DNA from: Acidimicrobiia bacterium
Lineage (GTDB): Bacteria; Acidobacteriota; Vicinamibacteria; Vicinamibacterales; UBA2999
Direction: 5' to 3'
NCBI GenBank assembly: GCA_016871275.1
Contig: VFZG01000013.1
Location: 1-64,000, forward strand
DNA length: 64,000 bases
Part shown: positions 9,489 through 19,860 of the stretch, piece by piece
How positions within the stretch are numbered: the first letter of the stretch is position 1
Layout of the letters: each line of letters begins with the position of its first letter
Notes under the pieces: model-generated
Database searches by the model: none
What the model was told of the DNA's origin: nothing
Seen by the model: the letters and a program-made list of their open reading frames with translations, nothing else
Position numbers and translations under genes: made by a program

Positions 9489-11186
9489 ATGATCCGTCCC
9501 ACGCTTCTCGTACTGCTGGCGGCATCTGGCGCCGTGCTGGGGGTCTCCACCGACGCCCAGGCCCCAGGGCCCAAGCCTCCCACCTCCGCCAGGGCGACGG
9601 TGGGCAAGCCAGCCCACACCGCCGAGGCAGAATACCAGCGAGGCGTGACCTGGCTCCACAGCTTTATGTACGAGGACGCGATCGATGCGTTCCGCGCCGC
9701 ACAGAAGATCGATCCGTCCTTTGCCATGGCCTACTGGGGCGAGGCCATGAGCTTCAGCCAGCCGCTGTGGTTCTTCGAGGAACCGGACAAGGGCAGAGCC
9801 GCGCTGGCCAGGCTTGGCAAGACGCCCGCGGAACGAATGGCCAAAGCCATGACGCCTCGTGCGCAGGGATTCATGCGGGCTGTTGAGGCGCTGTTCGGTT
9901 CCGGCGAGAAGCCGGCGCGCGCCGCGGCGCACGCCAAAGCAATGGCACGAGTGGCCGCCGAGAATCCGGCCGACGACGACGCGCAGACCTTTTATGCGCT
10001 CGCGCTGCTGGCCACCATGCCGCGCGGCGATGCGGCGCTGCCGATTCGCCGACAGGCCGGCGCGATCGCCGAACAGGTGTTTGCGCGCAATCCCAAGCAT
10101 CCGGGCGCCGCGCATTACATATTGCACGCCTACGATCACGGCACCCTGGCTGCCAGGGCGCTGCCGGCGGCACGCAGCTACGCCAGGATCGCGCCGGGGG
10201 CGAGCCATGCACTCCATATGCCCGCGCACGCATTCCTGCAATTGGGTTTCTGGGATGAGGCCGCGGCCAGCGATGAAGCGTCGTGGGACGCGTCGATTGC
10301 GTGGGCAAAGCGGCGTGGATTGCCAAGCACCAGCCGCGATTACCACAGCCTGGCGTGGCTGCAATACGAGTGGACGCAGCAGGGAAGGTTTTCGAAAACC
10401 AAGGAGGCCATTGCGCTCGTGAATGAAGCGCTGAGGGCGTCGTCCGCCTCCGCCACGGCTGCGGCGGGACAGCATGCTCCGGCTTCGCCGCAGCACGCGG
10501 GCGGGCATGGCTACGGCGAAGGCGGTTCGACTCCGCTCACCGCCAGCAGCGAGATCGGGCGCGGGAACACCGAAGCCAACCTGCGCAACGATCGCGGCTC
10601 GATGCGGGCACGCTACATCATTGAAAGCGAGCGCTGGCAGGAGATGAAAGGGCAGTCGACCTTCGACAACATCGAAGAGCTGTTCGCGCTCGGGCTCAGC
10701 TCGGTCAACCTCGGCGATGCTCCGCGCGTGCGGGTGGTGATCGATGAACTTCGGAAGGCGGCAGCCCCGTCCCAGCCTGCCGGCCTGCGCGAGCAGGCCG
10801 ACGTGATGTGGCGGCAAATGGAGGCGCTCGATCTGTTCGCCCAGGGCCGCCACGCGGAAGCGTTCGCCACGCTGGACCTGGCGGCGGCGCTGCAGAACCG
10901 GATGCCCAGGCCGATCGGCCGGCCGTTTCCGGTCAAGGACGTCAACGAGTTGTATGGCGAGCTGTTGCTGCAGGTGAATCGCGCCAGTGAAGCCGTGCAG
11001 TGGTTCAGCCGCTCACTGGCCAGGACGCCGAATCGCAGCCGGGCGCTGTTCGGGTTGGCGCGGGCCCATCGCAACGCCGGCGACGCGGTCAACGCCCGCG
11101 CCGCCTACCAGCGATTTCTCACCAATTACCGGCTCGCCGACCCCGGCTTGCCGGAGGTCTTCGAGGCGAGAGACGCCGTGCGGTGA
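9489..11186 (+). CDS. Tetratricopeptide repeat protein, secreted
   Basis: Signal peptide; TPR-like repeats; FAMAYWGEAMS, PGAAHYILHAYD, HALHMPAHAFLQLG. Confidence 0.8.
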   Translation: MIRPTLLVLLAASGAVLGVSTDAQAPGPKPPTSARATVGKPAHTAEAEYQRGVTWLHSFMYEDAIDAFRAAQKIDPSFAMAYWGEAMSFSQPLWFFEEPDKGRAALARLGKTPAERMAKAMTPRAQGFMRAVEALFGSGEKPARAAAHAKAMARVAAENPADDDAQTFYALALLATMPRGDAALPIRRQAGAIAEQVFARNPKHPGAAHYILHAYDHGTLAARALPAARSYARIAPGASHALHMPAHAFLQLGFWDEAAASDEASWDASIAWAKRRGLPSTSRDYHSLAWLQYEWTQQGRFSKTKEAIALVNEALRASSASATAAAGQHAPASPQHAGGHGYGEGGSTPLTASSEIGRGNTEANLRNDRGSMRARYIIESERWQEMKGQSTFDNIEELFALGLSSVNLGDAPRVRVVIDELRKAAAPSQPAGLREQADVMWRQMEALDLFAQGRHAEAFATLDLAAALQNRMPRPIGRPFPVKDVNELYGELLLQVNRASEAVQWFSRSLARTPNRSRALFGLARAHRNAGDAVNARAAYQRFLTNYRLADPGLPEVFEARDAVR

Positions 11187-11228
11187 TGACGGCGCGGCTG
11201 TGGAGCGCCGACGACGGGCGCGTCGCCG

Positions 11229-12452
11229 TCAGACCTCTTCGATCCGGACCTGCCGCATGTAGTACAGCGACTTTAACCGGCGCTGCGGCACCGACTGGTC
11301 GGCAACCTCGAGCGCAATATCATAGGGGCCGGGCTGTGACGGTTTCCAGGTGAAATCCCAGAGCTGCCACATGGTGTGCGTCTTCGGCGCCGGACAGATG
11401 GTGAACGGCGTGAATGGCTGATCGGTCCCGCCGAAACGAATCTGCAGTCGATCGACCACCTTCGTTCCGCCCCACACGATCCCGACGAAGCGGTACTCGA
11501 GGCCATTGGGGCCCTTGCGCTTCTCGCAGCGGATAGGAGTCGCGGCAGTCTGGATGTCGGCCGGCGCGTAGTCGCGGGCGTACTTATGCGGTGCGCTTTG
11601 ATGCGTGCGCGCGGCGAACTCGACCATTTGTGAGGTGGCGGGTTCGTCCGGTCCGACCAGCCTGATTTCGTTGACCCACTTGATCCACGAGCAGCCGTAC
11701 CACCCCGGGACGGCCAGGCGCACCGGCTTGCCATGATCAGGGGGCACCGGCACGCCGTTCATGCGGATGGCGAGGAAGGCGCCGATCTTCTCGAGATCGG
11801 CGAGCGGGAAGACCCAGCTGGCGCCGACGATCGATCGCTGCGAGATTTGACCGACGTGGTCGTAGCCGCTGACGAGAATCGCGGTGGCGTCCTTGGTCGG
11901 TGTCAGTCGAGCGACGAGCTCGGTCAGCGGGATCCCGTCCCATTCGGCCACGCTCATCAGGCCGAAGTCGCGATTGCTGCCGTTGCCCGAGCACTCGAAC
12001 AGGTGCGGTCCCATGCTCTTCGAGAGGTTCGTGAAGTCATCGAGCCGCAGCACCGCCGGGGCGGCCAGCATGCCGCTGGTCTCGAGCGTCCACGGGCCCT
12101 GATGGTTGGCGGCGGCCGGCGGAATCTCGGTGCGGATGTAGGCGAGCTCGTTTGGCGTGATCAGCTTGTTCGGCTCGAGCAGCGAGAGGTCGGTGTCGAG
12201 GCGCGCATCGAGGCCGGTGCCGTCGTATTTCAGACCGAAGTGCGGGGGCAGGATGCGATTGCGGAACAGCGGCAGGGTGCCCACGAGCTGTCCGGCGGCG
12301 CCGCCCTTGGCGCAGGGGACATCGGCGGCCATCCTGGCGAGCAGCGCGTCCGGTTCCCAAAGGGTGGCTGCGCCCGTGGCGGCCAGCATTCCCAGCATCT
12401 GTCGGCGTGAAGGCTCAGCCTGAGCAGGGTCGAAGCGCGTCATGCGCGCCAT
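11229..12452 (-). CDS. Sulfite oxidase-family molybdopterin-dependent oxidoreductase, Tat substrate-like
   Basis: SRRQMLGMLAATGAATL leader, HLFECSGNGSNR Mo-cofactor motif, C-terminal dimerisation domain. Confidence 0.85.
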   Translation of the reverse strand: MARMTRFDPAQAEPSRRQMLGMLAATGAATLWEPDALLARMAADVPCAKGGAAGQLVGTLPLFRNRILPPHFGLKYDGTGLDARLDTDLSLLEPNKLITPNELAYIRTEIPPAAANHQGPWTLETSGMLAAPAVLRLDDFTNLSKSMGPHLFECSGNGSNRDFGLMSVAEWDGIPLTELVARLTPTKDATAILVSGYDHVGQISQRSIVGASWVFPLADLEKIGAFLAIRMNGVPVPPDHGKPVRLAVPGWYGCSWIKWVNEIRLVGPDEPATSQMVEFAARTHQSAPHKYARDYAPADIQTAATPIRCEKRKGPNGLEYRFVGIVWGGTKVVDRLQIRFGGTDQPFTPFTICPAPKTHTMWQLWDFTWKPSQPGPYDIALEVADQSVPQRRLKSLYYMRQVRIEEV

Positions 12453-12464
12453 TATACTGGTGGC

Positions 12465-13700
12465 ATGAAATCCGGTTTGTCGCTGGTTGTGACGGTGCTG
12501 GGGCTGGCTACGCTGTCGGCGCAGCAGCCAACGTTTCGCGCCGGGGTGACGCTTGTCACCACCGATGTCATTCCACGCGGGGATCGCGGCCAGTTCATCG
12601 CGGATCTGACCAGGGATGACTTCACCGTCCTGGAGGACGGCGCGCCACAGAAGATCGAGTCGTTCGTGATGGTGCAGGGGGGGCGCACCTTCAACCTGCT
12701 CACGCCGTCGTCCGCCGCCGCAGCGCCGGACGGTCTGGTGCTGCCGCAAGCTCGGCCGACCACGTCCGATGCGGTCGGCCGCGTGTTGCTGATCGTCGTC
12801 GACGATCTGCACTTCGAGCCTGAGCTCACGCCGCACGTCCGCAGGCTGATGCAGACGATTGTCGACACGCTGCTGCACGAAGGAGATCTGGCAGCGGTCG
12901 TGTCCACGGGTCCGTCGTTCATCGAGACGGGTTTGACCTACGACCGGAAGATCATTGCCGAAGCGGCGAAAAAGATCCGCGGGTCTGGGTATCTGGCCGC
13001 CGAAATCTTCAAGATGCTCGAGAACTCGCAGGGACCTGGAGACATTCGCAACAAGGCCCAGATGGCGTTTTACACCGCCTACGGCATCCTCGCCGACCTC
13101 GAGCAGGTGGCCAATCGCCGCAAAGCCGTTCTGTACATCAGTACCGGCTACGATTTCGATCCGTTCGCCGAAGGCCGCAACAGCCGCGACCGGATTATGG
13201 GCGGCCGCTTTTCCGATCCGTTGCGCTTCCTGGTTGACCAGGAGAACCCGTACTTTTCACTGGGCCGCGTCACCTCCGACATCGATCTATTCCGGCTGAC
13301 GCGCGAGTTGACGCTGGCGGCCAACCGCGCCAACGCCTCCATGTACACGATCGATCCGCGTGGCCTTGCCGGAACCACCGACGCGGGGCAATACGTCGAT
13401 CAGAGCGAGTGGCGCACGTATATCCAGAAGACCACCAGCACGTTGAAATACCTGGCCGAAGAGACCGGTGGGTTCCCGATTGTCGACACCAACGACTTCG
13501 AGGGCGCGCTCAAGCGCGTGGATGCCGAAACGAGCGATTACTACGTGCTCGGCTACTACTCGAACAATCCTGACCCCGCTCACCGGTCGCGCTCACTGGA
13601 AGTCAAGGTCAACCGTCCAGGTGTGAAGGTGGCCGCCCGCAGAGGCTATTCGCTGAAACCCGACGGCAAGCCGCCCAGGCCACCGGCAATCAAGAAATAG
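12465..13700 (+). CDS. VWFA-related domain protein (acidobacterial type)
   Basis: RAGVTLVTTDVIPRGDRGQFIADLTRDDFTVLEDGAPQKIESF; ASMYTIDPRGLAGTTDAG; YYVLGYYSNN. Confidence 0.85.
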   Translation: MKSGLSLVVTVLGLATLSAQQPTFRAGVTLVTTDVIPRGDRGQFIADLTRDDFTVLEDGAPQKIESFVMVQGGRTFNLLTPSSAAAAPDGLVLPQARPTTSDAVGRVLLIVVDDLHFEPELTPHVRRLMQTIVDTLLHEGDLAAVVSTGPSFIETGLTYDRKIIAEAAKKIRGSGYLAAEIFKMLENSQGPGDIRNKAQMAFYTAYGILADLEQVANRRKAVLYISTGYDFDPFAEGRNSRDRIMGGRFSDPLRFLVDQENPYFSLGRVTSDIDLFRLTRELTLAANRANASMYTIDPRGLAGTTDAGQYVDQSEWRTYIQKTTSTLKYLAEETGGFPIVDTNDFEGALKRVDAETSDYYVLGYYSNNPDPAHRSRSLEVKVNRPGVKVAARRGYSLKPDGKPPRPPAIKK

Positions 13701-13728
13701 CGTTCGCCCACACGACTCCGCCGACCCG

Positions 13729-15738
13729 CTAGTTCAGTTGATCCAGCCAGGCTGATAGCAGCGACGTGTGCGGCCCGCGGCCGGCCACGTAGCGCGCTCC
13801 TTCACTGCGGAGCCGCTCGGCGGCGCCGCGATCGCCGCCGACGAACTGCGCGTAAAGCGCGTGGACCAGCAGCCATCGCAATTCGGTGTTCTCCGGATCG
13901 TGGACCAGTGCCGCGTCGAGCATCGCGACCGCCTCGGCGTTGCGCCGTAACGCAATGCGTGTGGCGGCCAGCGTGCGTGCCGCGGCCGGATCACCGATGA
14001 CGTCGTCGGTCTCGGCGATCGCGCTCGCGGCTCGCGTGAAGTCCTTCTGGCGCAGGTAGGCGTCCGCGATCAACCGGTCGACCACCCGTTTCGGTACCGC
14101 GCCGTCGCTGGCGGACGCCCACGCGATCACGGCGTCGGCGTCCCGATTCTGCATCGCGCGCGCGGCGCCGATCAGGAAGTGCACGGGCGCCGGCGGTGTG
14201 TCGGCCTGCATCGCCCACTCGAACTGCCTAATCGCGCCAAGATCGGCGAACGACAGCAACCCCAGGCCGGTCAGAGCGGCACGAACGCCGCGTTCCGGCT
14301 CCGGCACAGCCTCGGCAATCAACAGGTCAGCGAACCGGCCCGCGCGAGCCGATTCGAGAGCTCTACTTAGTGCCGGCGACGGCGTGGCAGGCGCGAGACG
14401 ATCGATCAACGCCGCCACGATTGGAACCCGCAGCGCGTCGGTGATAGTGAAGCGTGTGGCAAGCGGCGGCGCTTCCGCGAGCAGGCTGGTGGCAGTGCCG
14501 ATGACACGGAAGTCGACGGCGCTACTGACGATGCTGCCCGACAGCTTATCTTCCGCGGCGATGCGCAGGCGATAGTCGCCGCGGGGGATTGTGGACAGCG
14601 GCGCCGACAGCGCCGCGATCACCGGCTGACCTTGCCGAATATCGAAATCCGGCGGCATGGTGCTGTCGTTGTAGATGAGCGGCGAGAGCGCCGCCACGGG
14701 TTCCTCGCGTGCGCCCGTCATCCGCACGATGCGAAGCTCGACGCGAATGTCGGGCTTGCCCGTTGCCGACGGCATCGCGTTGACGATCTGGAACGCCACG
14801 GCCAGCCGCTCGTGCGGCGCGAAGACCGCATCGCGCGCCGGCAGAATGTCGGTGACGCCAATCGTGTACGGGTGCGAGCGCTGCTCCAGCGCGGTGTAGG
14901 GCACCGGCCGCACCCCGATTTGATCGGCGATGATCACGCTGCTCAACCCGAACTCGACCTTCGCCGGGGCGAGCTGCAGGCTCTGACGCGCGACGTGAAC
15001 CGTGGCTTTGGCCGCGGTCTGCGACGCATCGGCCCACGCGATGAACAGGGTGTAGCTGCCCGGCCCCGACGTCAGCGCGCGTTGAATCGTCCGGCTGCCG
15101 TCGCCGAATCGGGCCGGTACCCCCACTTCGAAGTCCTCGAACGGAAACCGGTCGGCGGCCAGCGCGCCCTCGCCCGCGAGGGCGGCGCGCCGCTCTTTCT
15201 CCTCTTTTTCGCGCCGTTGCCGCGCCCGGTCGCGCTGCATCGCCATGGTCTGCAGATCCGTCGATCCAACCGACGCTCCGCCGCGCGCGGCGATGGCGCC
15301 GGCGCCCAGCACGGGCATCTCGCCGATCGCCATGCCGCCACGGCGCGGCAGCAGCCGCGGATCTGTGCGCGATCCCTGAAGCCATTCGCGGACCAGCGAC
15401 CGCTCCGCCAACGTCGTGACCCCGGCAGCCGGTGTGGTCGCCAGGCGCACGTAAACCAGGAGTGGCCGCTCAGCGAGCGCGGCGGCGCCGGGGATGACCG
15501 ATACGGCCAGGTAATGCGATCCGTCGGAGGCGCGTAGCACGTGCGTGAGCCAGGTGTGGTCAACCGGCGTCGTCGCGGATCTGGCGTCATCGACGGCCGT
15601 GACCAGCTTCTGCAGCAGCTCGCGCTGCTGGCGGGAGAGCTCCTGCGCCGACGCGGTGGTCGCCAGAGCCGGCGCGCAAAGACATGTCGTGACAATTACT
15701 GTCGGCAGTAGGTGCGCGAGCAAGCTTGTGTGGGCCAT
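13729..15738 (-). CDS. Secreted protein with TPR-like C-terminus, unknown function
   Basis: Track ORF extends to 16401 antisense to the next gene; MAHTSLLAHLLPTVIVTTCLCAPALA signal peptide gives the start at 15738. Confidence 0.7.
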   Translation of the reverse strand: MAHTSLLAHLLPTVIVTTCLCAPALATTASAQELSRQQRELLQKLVTAVDDARSATTPVDHTWLTHVLRASDGSHYLAVSVIPGAAALAERPLLVYVRLATTPAAGVTTLAERSLVREWLQGSRTDPRLLPRRGGMAIGEMPVLGAGAIAARGGASVGSTDLQTMAMQRDRARQRREKEEKERRAALAGEGALAADRFPFEDFEVGVPARFGDGSRTIQRALTSGPGSYTLFIAWADASQTAAKATVHVARQSLQLAPAKVEFGLSSVIIADQIGVRPVPYTALEQRSHPYTIGVTDILPARDAVFAPHERLAVAFQIVNAMPSATGKPDIRVELRIVRMTGAREEPVAALSPLIYNDSTMPPDFDIRQGQPVIAALSAPLSTIPRGDYRLRIAAEDKLSGSIVSSAVDFRVIGTATSLLAEAPPLATRFTITDALRVPIVAALIDRLAPATPSPALSRALESARAGRFADLLIAEAVPEPERGVRAALTGLGLLSFADLGAIRQFEWAMQADTPPAPVHFLIGAARAMQNRDADAVIAWASASDGAVPKRVVDRLIADAYLRQKDFTRAASAIAETDDVIGDPAAARTLAATRIALRRNAEAVAMLDAALVHDPENTELRWLLVHALYAQFVGGDRGAAERLRSEGARYVAGRGPHTSLLSAWLDQLN

Positions 15739-15781
15739 GCGCGTCCAGTTACACTTTCGAGCGTTTCTATCATCCAAACCC

Positions 15782-18082
15782 ATGCACCGCAACATATTCA
15801 CTCGCTGTTGTACCGGCTCATTGTTTCTCTGCTTTCTGAGCCTTCCCTGGCCCTCCACGGTTTCCGCACAAACGCCCCAAGCGCCCACATTGACGGCCGG
15901 TAAGCTCGATTCGTCTGCCGAAGGTCCCGTGATCGACGGCCGGGTCAACGAAGCCGTCTGGGGCACGGTGCCGCCGCACGCGACGTTTACGCAGCAGGAT
16001 CCTGTTGAAGGCGCCCCGGCCTCCGAGAAAACCGAGGTCCGCATCCTCGTCGGCAAGGGCAACGTGTATGTCGGCATCATCGCCTTCGACAGCGACCCGT
16101 CGAAGATCATCGTGTCGCAGTCCAGGCGCGATGCGTCGCTCACCGAGACCGACTCGATCGTGATGGTGCTTGATACCTTCAACGACAGCCAAAACGCATT
16201 TGTTTTCGGCACCAATCCGCTCGGAATCGAGTATGACGGCCAGGTGGCACGCGAAGGGCAGAGCAGCGGCGTGTCCTTCGCCGGTGGCGGCGGCGCCGGC
16301 ACGCAGCGCGGCGTCATCAGCGCCTTCAACCTGAACTGGGATGGCGACTGGATGGTGCGCGCGCAGATCACCGAGCGCGGTTGGGAGGCGGAAATGGCCA
16401 TCCCCCTGAAGACGCTTCGCTATCGGACCGGGCCGAGCGAGACCTGGGGTGTCAATCTGCTGCGCAACATCCGTCACAAGAACGAGCAGGTGTACCTCGC
16501 GCCGATTCCCAGGGGCTTCGACATTTATCGCGTGTCGCTGGCGGCCAAGATGAACGGCCTGGACCTGCCGCCGCGCCGGGACATCAAGTTGCTCCCCTAC
16601 GCGCTCGGCTCGGTGAACAAGGACTTCACCCGCGCCGCCGGCGATCAGGTCGCCAGGAACGGAGATGTCGGCCTTGACCTGAAATGGGGGATTCGCCCCA
16701 ACGTGACGCTCGACGCGACGGTCAACACCGACTTCGCACAAGTTGAGGCAGACGAAGAGCAGGTCAACCTGACACGCTTCGACTTGTTCTTTCCTGAGAA
16801 ACGCCCCTTTTTTCTGGAGAATGCATCCACGTTTCAGTTCGGGCAGCCCCAGAGCATCGATTTGTTTTTTTCACGTCGGGTCGGTCTTTCCGCGGGGGCA
16901 CTGCCGATTGACATTCTTGGCGGCGGCCGGTTGAGCGGCAAGATGGGCGGCTGGAACGTGGGCCTGCTGAACATCCAGGCAGACGACGTCGAGGACGCCA
17001 GAGGCAACACGGTTGGCCCCTCGAACAACTTCAGCGTCGTTCGCCTGCAACGCGAAGTCGGCCGCTCGAGCTACGGAGCGATCTTCGTCAATCGACAGGG
17101 GTTCGGACCGGCGGCGGTGGCGGAAGACTGGAACAGAGCCTTTGGCGTCGACGCGAACATTCTGTTGAATCAGAATTCCCGGCTGTCGGCCTTTCTCGCG
17201 CGCACGGACACGCCGCAGAACCGTCGGACCGGCCCGCGGGGCACGGGCTACTCCGGCCGCGCGTTCTACAACTACACCGACAATGTCTGGCAGGTTTCGG
17301 GCGGATACTCCCAGGTCGACCGGAACTTCAACCCGGAAGTCGGTTTCTTGCCGAGGCGCGGCTATCGACGTCCGGAATTCCGGCTGTACTACCAGCAGCA
17401 GTCGAAGCGCATCGCGTGGGTTCGGCGGGTTGCCCCGCACATCTCGTACAACTCGTTCTGGGATATCGAGACCGGCAAACGGCAGTCGGAGGCCTGGCAC
17501 ATCCATCCGTTCGAGATTCAGCCCAGGCAGGGTGGCCGCTTCGGATGGTTCGTGGACTACACGCGGGACAATCCGACATCGCCCTTCATGGTCTACAACC
17601 GCGACGGGCGGCGTGTCACGATCCCGGTGGGCGAATATTCCTGGCACCAGCATGCGTTCGAGTATTTCCACAACCCGAGCGCGCGCGTCACGGGAACCAT
17701 TCGGGCCCGCGTCGGAAAGTACTATGACGGCGATTTCAACGGCGTCGAGATCACGAGCGATTACCGCATTACGCCGAAGATCACGGCGAGCCTGGGCTGG
17801 ATACGTCAGAACATCGACCTGCCATACGCTTCATTCCACAACGATTTGGTGCCGATCAAGGCGAATATCTCGTTCACCACGCTCATCAACCTGTCATCGC
17901 TGCTGCAGTACAACGGCCAGACGGGGCAGTTCTCATCGAACCTCCGCTTCGCCTGGCTCAACCGCAGCGGCACCGGGCTGTTCGTGGTGTTCAACGACAG
18001 GCGGGACTTGCTGAGTTCCACGGCCGTCGAAGCGCTCGGCCGGTCGTTCGTGGTCAAGTTCACGAGGCTGGTTGATTTCTAG
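15782..18082 (+). CDS. DUF5916 outer-membrane protein with CBM9-like N-terminal domain
   Basis: IDGRVNEAVWG...FTQQDPVEGAPASEKTEVRI; FFPEKRPFFLENASTFQFG; ATG at 15782 with signal peptide. Confidence 0.85.
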   Translation: MHRNIFTRCCTGSLFLCFLSLPWPSTVSAQTPQAPTLTAGKLDSSAEGPVIDGRVNEAVWGTVPPHATFTQQDPVEGAPASEKTEVRILVGKGNVYVGIIAFDSDPSKIIVSQSRRDASLTETDSIVMVLDTFNDSQNAFVFGTNPLGIEYDGQVAREGQSSGVSFAGGGGAGTQRGVISAFNLNWDGDWMVRAQITERGWEAEMAIPLKTLRYRTGPSETWGVNLLRNIRHKNEQVYLAPIPRGFDIYRVSLAAKMNGLDLPPRRDIKLLPYALGSVNKDFTRAAGDQVARNGDVGLDLKWGIRPNVTLDATVNTDFAQVEADEEQVNLTRFDLFFPEKRPFFLENASTFQFGQPQSIDLFFSRRVGLSAGALPIDILGGGRLSGKMGGWNVGLLNIQADDVEDARGNTVGPSNNFSVVRLQREVGRSSYGAIFVNRQGFGPAAVAEDWNRAFGVDANILLNQNSRLSAFLARTDTPQNRRTGPRGTGYSGRAFYNYTDNVWQVSGGYSQVDRNFNPEVGFLPRRGYRRPEFRLYYQQQSKRIAWVRRVAPHISYNSFWDIETGKRQSEAWHIHPFEIQPRQGGRFGWFVDYTRDNPTSPFMVYNRDGRRVTIPVGEYSWHQHAFEYFHNPSARVTGTIRARVGKYYDGDFNGVEITSDYRITPKITASLGWIRQNIDLPYASFHNDLVPIKANISFTTLINLSSLLQYNGQTGQFSSNLRFAWLNRSGTGLFVVFNDRRDLLSSTAVEALGRSFVVKFTRLVDF

Positions 18083-18153
18083 GCCAATAGGCCAATAGGC
18101 CAATAGGCAAATAGGCGAATAGGCGAATAGGCCCCTAGGCCCTAGGCTTTAGT
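18082..18153. repeat. Octamer tandem repeat (GCCAATAG)n after the DUF5916 stop
   Basis: gccaatag x3, gcaaatag, gcgaatag x2, then gcccctag gccctag gctttag. Confidence 0.9.
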
Positions 18154-18262
18154 CCACCCGGCCTCGTGGAGCACCGGCGTGAGGCTTCGGAATCGATTGA
18201 CATTAATTTGTCATTCATATGACACTGCGCGTGCCGAGGCAAAACCGCTCGGCACTCCCAAC

Positions 18263-18631
18263 ATGGCCGCCGTTGACGCCGCGAAGGTGGTGTCCAAGCT
18301 TGACGCCTCCCGGTGCACGCCGCGCCGCGTGCGGCAGGGCATTTCGGCCTGGGTCGCCCGTGTCGTCCTGACCTGCCTCCGCGACGACATCGTCCGCGCA
18401 TTCAAGTCGGCGGCGGCGCTAAGCCTGTCGGTCAACGGCATCCGCGGCCGACTGGAACCGACGCTCAGATCACGGCCGGCCTCGGCGGTGGGATGGGTAT
18501 CGCTTTGCGACGTCTGGAAGGGGCTCGAAGGCGAGATCGGCTTACTCCGCGACGCCAAGCCGACGGTCTGGATGTGGGCTGAAGTCCCATGTCACGCCGT
18601 AAAGCACTCAACGTCCGGCACCCCCGCATGA
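18263..18631 (+). CDS. Hypothetical protein upstream of and overlapping the sce7726 gene
   Basis: In-frame part of track ORF 18179-18631; no recognised family; same strand, overlaps downstream start. Confidence 0.35.
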   Translation: MAAVDAAKVVSKLDASRCTPRRVRQGISAWVARVVLTCLRDDIVRAFKSAAALSLSVNGIRGRLEPTLRSRPASAVGWVSLCDVWKGLEGEIGLLRDAKPTVWMWAEVPCHAVKHSTSGTPA

Positions 18632-19242
18632 CCACTGCCGGGGCCATCTTCGTCGGCCGAAAGGCGGGCGCCGGGAAGGCCAAGGACGGCGACGTTCGTG
18701 GCTTGCTGCGGGAATACCTTTCCGCGCTCCACGAGGGCACCGACACGCTGGTGCTCGAGGAACTTGGTCTCTGCCAGGGTGATGTCCGGGTAGACGTGGC
18801 CGCCGTCGACGGCGAACTGTCCGGATACGAAATAAAGAGCCCGTCCGACACAATGGCCCGGTTTCCCAAGCAGTGCCGGGTCTACTCGAAGGTCGTCGAC
18901 CGCGCCTGGATTGTGGCGCCGCTGAAGACCCTCGCCAAAGCGGACGTGCCCGACTGGTGGGGGCTGATCGGCGTATTCGAGCTCGACGATCGGCTGGCCC
19001 TCCGCCTGGTGCGACCCGCGGCACCGAACCCGACGCTCGATCCGCGTTCGATCGCGCGCCTGCTGTGGCGCGATGAAGCCCTGGAAGTACTCAGAAACGC
19101 CGGCTGCGCCCGTGGCGTGATGACGAAGTCACGCCGGATGATCTGGAAGCGGCTGGTGGAAAAGGTGTCGCTCGACGACTTGCGTGCCGCCGTTCGCGCG
19201 GCGCTGAAGCGGCGGCCGGAGATGATTGAACTACTGGACTAG
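18589..19242 (+). CDS. sce7726 family protein
   Basis: LVLEELGLCQGDVRVDVAAVDGELSGYEIKSPSDTMARFPKQCRVYSKVVDRAWIV ... SIARLLWRDEALEVLRNAGCARGVMTKSRRMIWKRLVEKVSLDDLRAAVRAALKRR; the ATG at 18628 is an alternative start. Confidence 0.8.
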   Translation: MSRRKALNVRHPRMTTAGAIFVGRKAGAGKAKDGDVRGLLREYLSALHEGTDTLVLEELGLCQGDVRVDVAAVDGELSGYEIKSPSDTMARFPKQCRVYSKVVDRAWIVAPLKTLAKADVPDWWGLIGVFELDDRLALRLVRPAAPNPTLDPRSIARLLWRDEALEVLRNAGCARGVMTKSRRMIWKRLVEKVSLDDLRAAVRAALKRRPEMIELLD

Positions 19243-19275
19243 AAGCCCCTGATATACTTGAAAATCTCTCCTGAC

Positions 19276-19351
19276 GGCCAGGTAGCTCAGTTGGTAGAGC
19301 ATGCGACTGAAAATCGCAGTGTCGGCGGTTCGATTCCGTCCCTGGCCACCA
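19276..19351 (+). tRNA. tRNA-Phe (anticodon GAA), CCA encoded
   Basis: 76 nt cloverleaf: acceptor ggccagg/cctggcc, anticodon loop ctgaaaatc, T-arm ggcggttcgattccgtc. Confidence 0.95.
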
Positions 19352-19461
19352 ACCTTCGCTCGGTCCATTCCGGATGCGGTTACGGGACGGCGTCAGCTTC
19401 CCCGTCAAGTAGACAGTCCTAATGGAGACTGCCCGGTTGATGAAGGCCTCGGCAGAAACGA

Positions 19462-19533
19462 GACGGGCGCGCCGGCCTTGGCCTGCTTCAAGACTGCGGT
19501 GATCTGCTCAACGGAAAAGCGCTTCTTCTTCAC
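19462..19533 (-). mobile_element. IS3-family OrfA N-terminal remnant
   Basis: VKKKRFSVEQITAVLKQAKAGAPV matches the IS3 OrfA N-terminus, then reads into unrelated sequence. Confidence 0.75.
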
Positions 19534-19860
19534 GGCACTGCCTCCTCGGCCAACGGGCCCGATTGTGCCGCAAAACTCACTCTCCAAATGAGCTGAGAAA
19601 TGAGGAGCCCCTCACCCGCGGGACCATCGCGCCCAACCCCTGTCCAATTGCCATTGACGTTACGAAATGAACGAGGTGAGAGGGCGCCGTTTCCTGACCT
19701 TTCGACGATAGGCCGTATTAGGGGCCTCCCTCGAACGGCAGCTCGGCGTGTCCTTCCATGCGCAGGATCGGGGCTCTCCAGAATCCGCCGACCGTCTTTG
19801 CACGTCAGGCAAACTCCGCGAACGGCCCACAGCAGGTCAACAACGGCGTCTGGCTTCTTA

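Noticed and set aside
9075-10853. 592 aa minus-strand ORF over the VapB/TPR region
   Set aside because: Antisense to recognised RHH and TPR genes; no family features.
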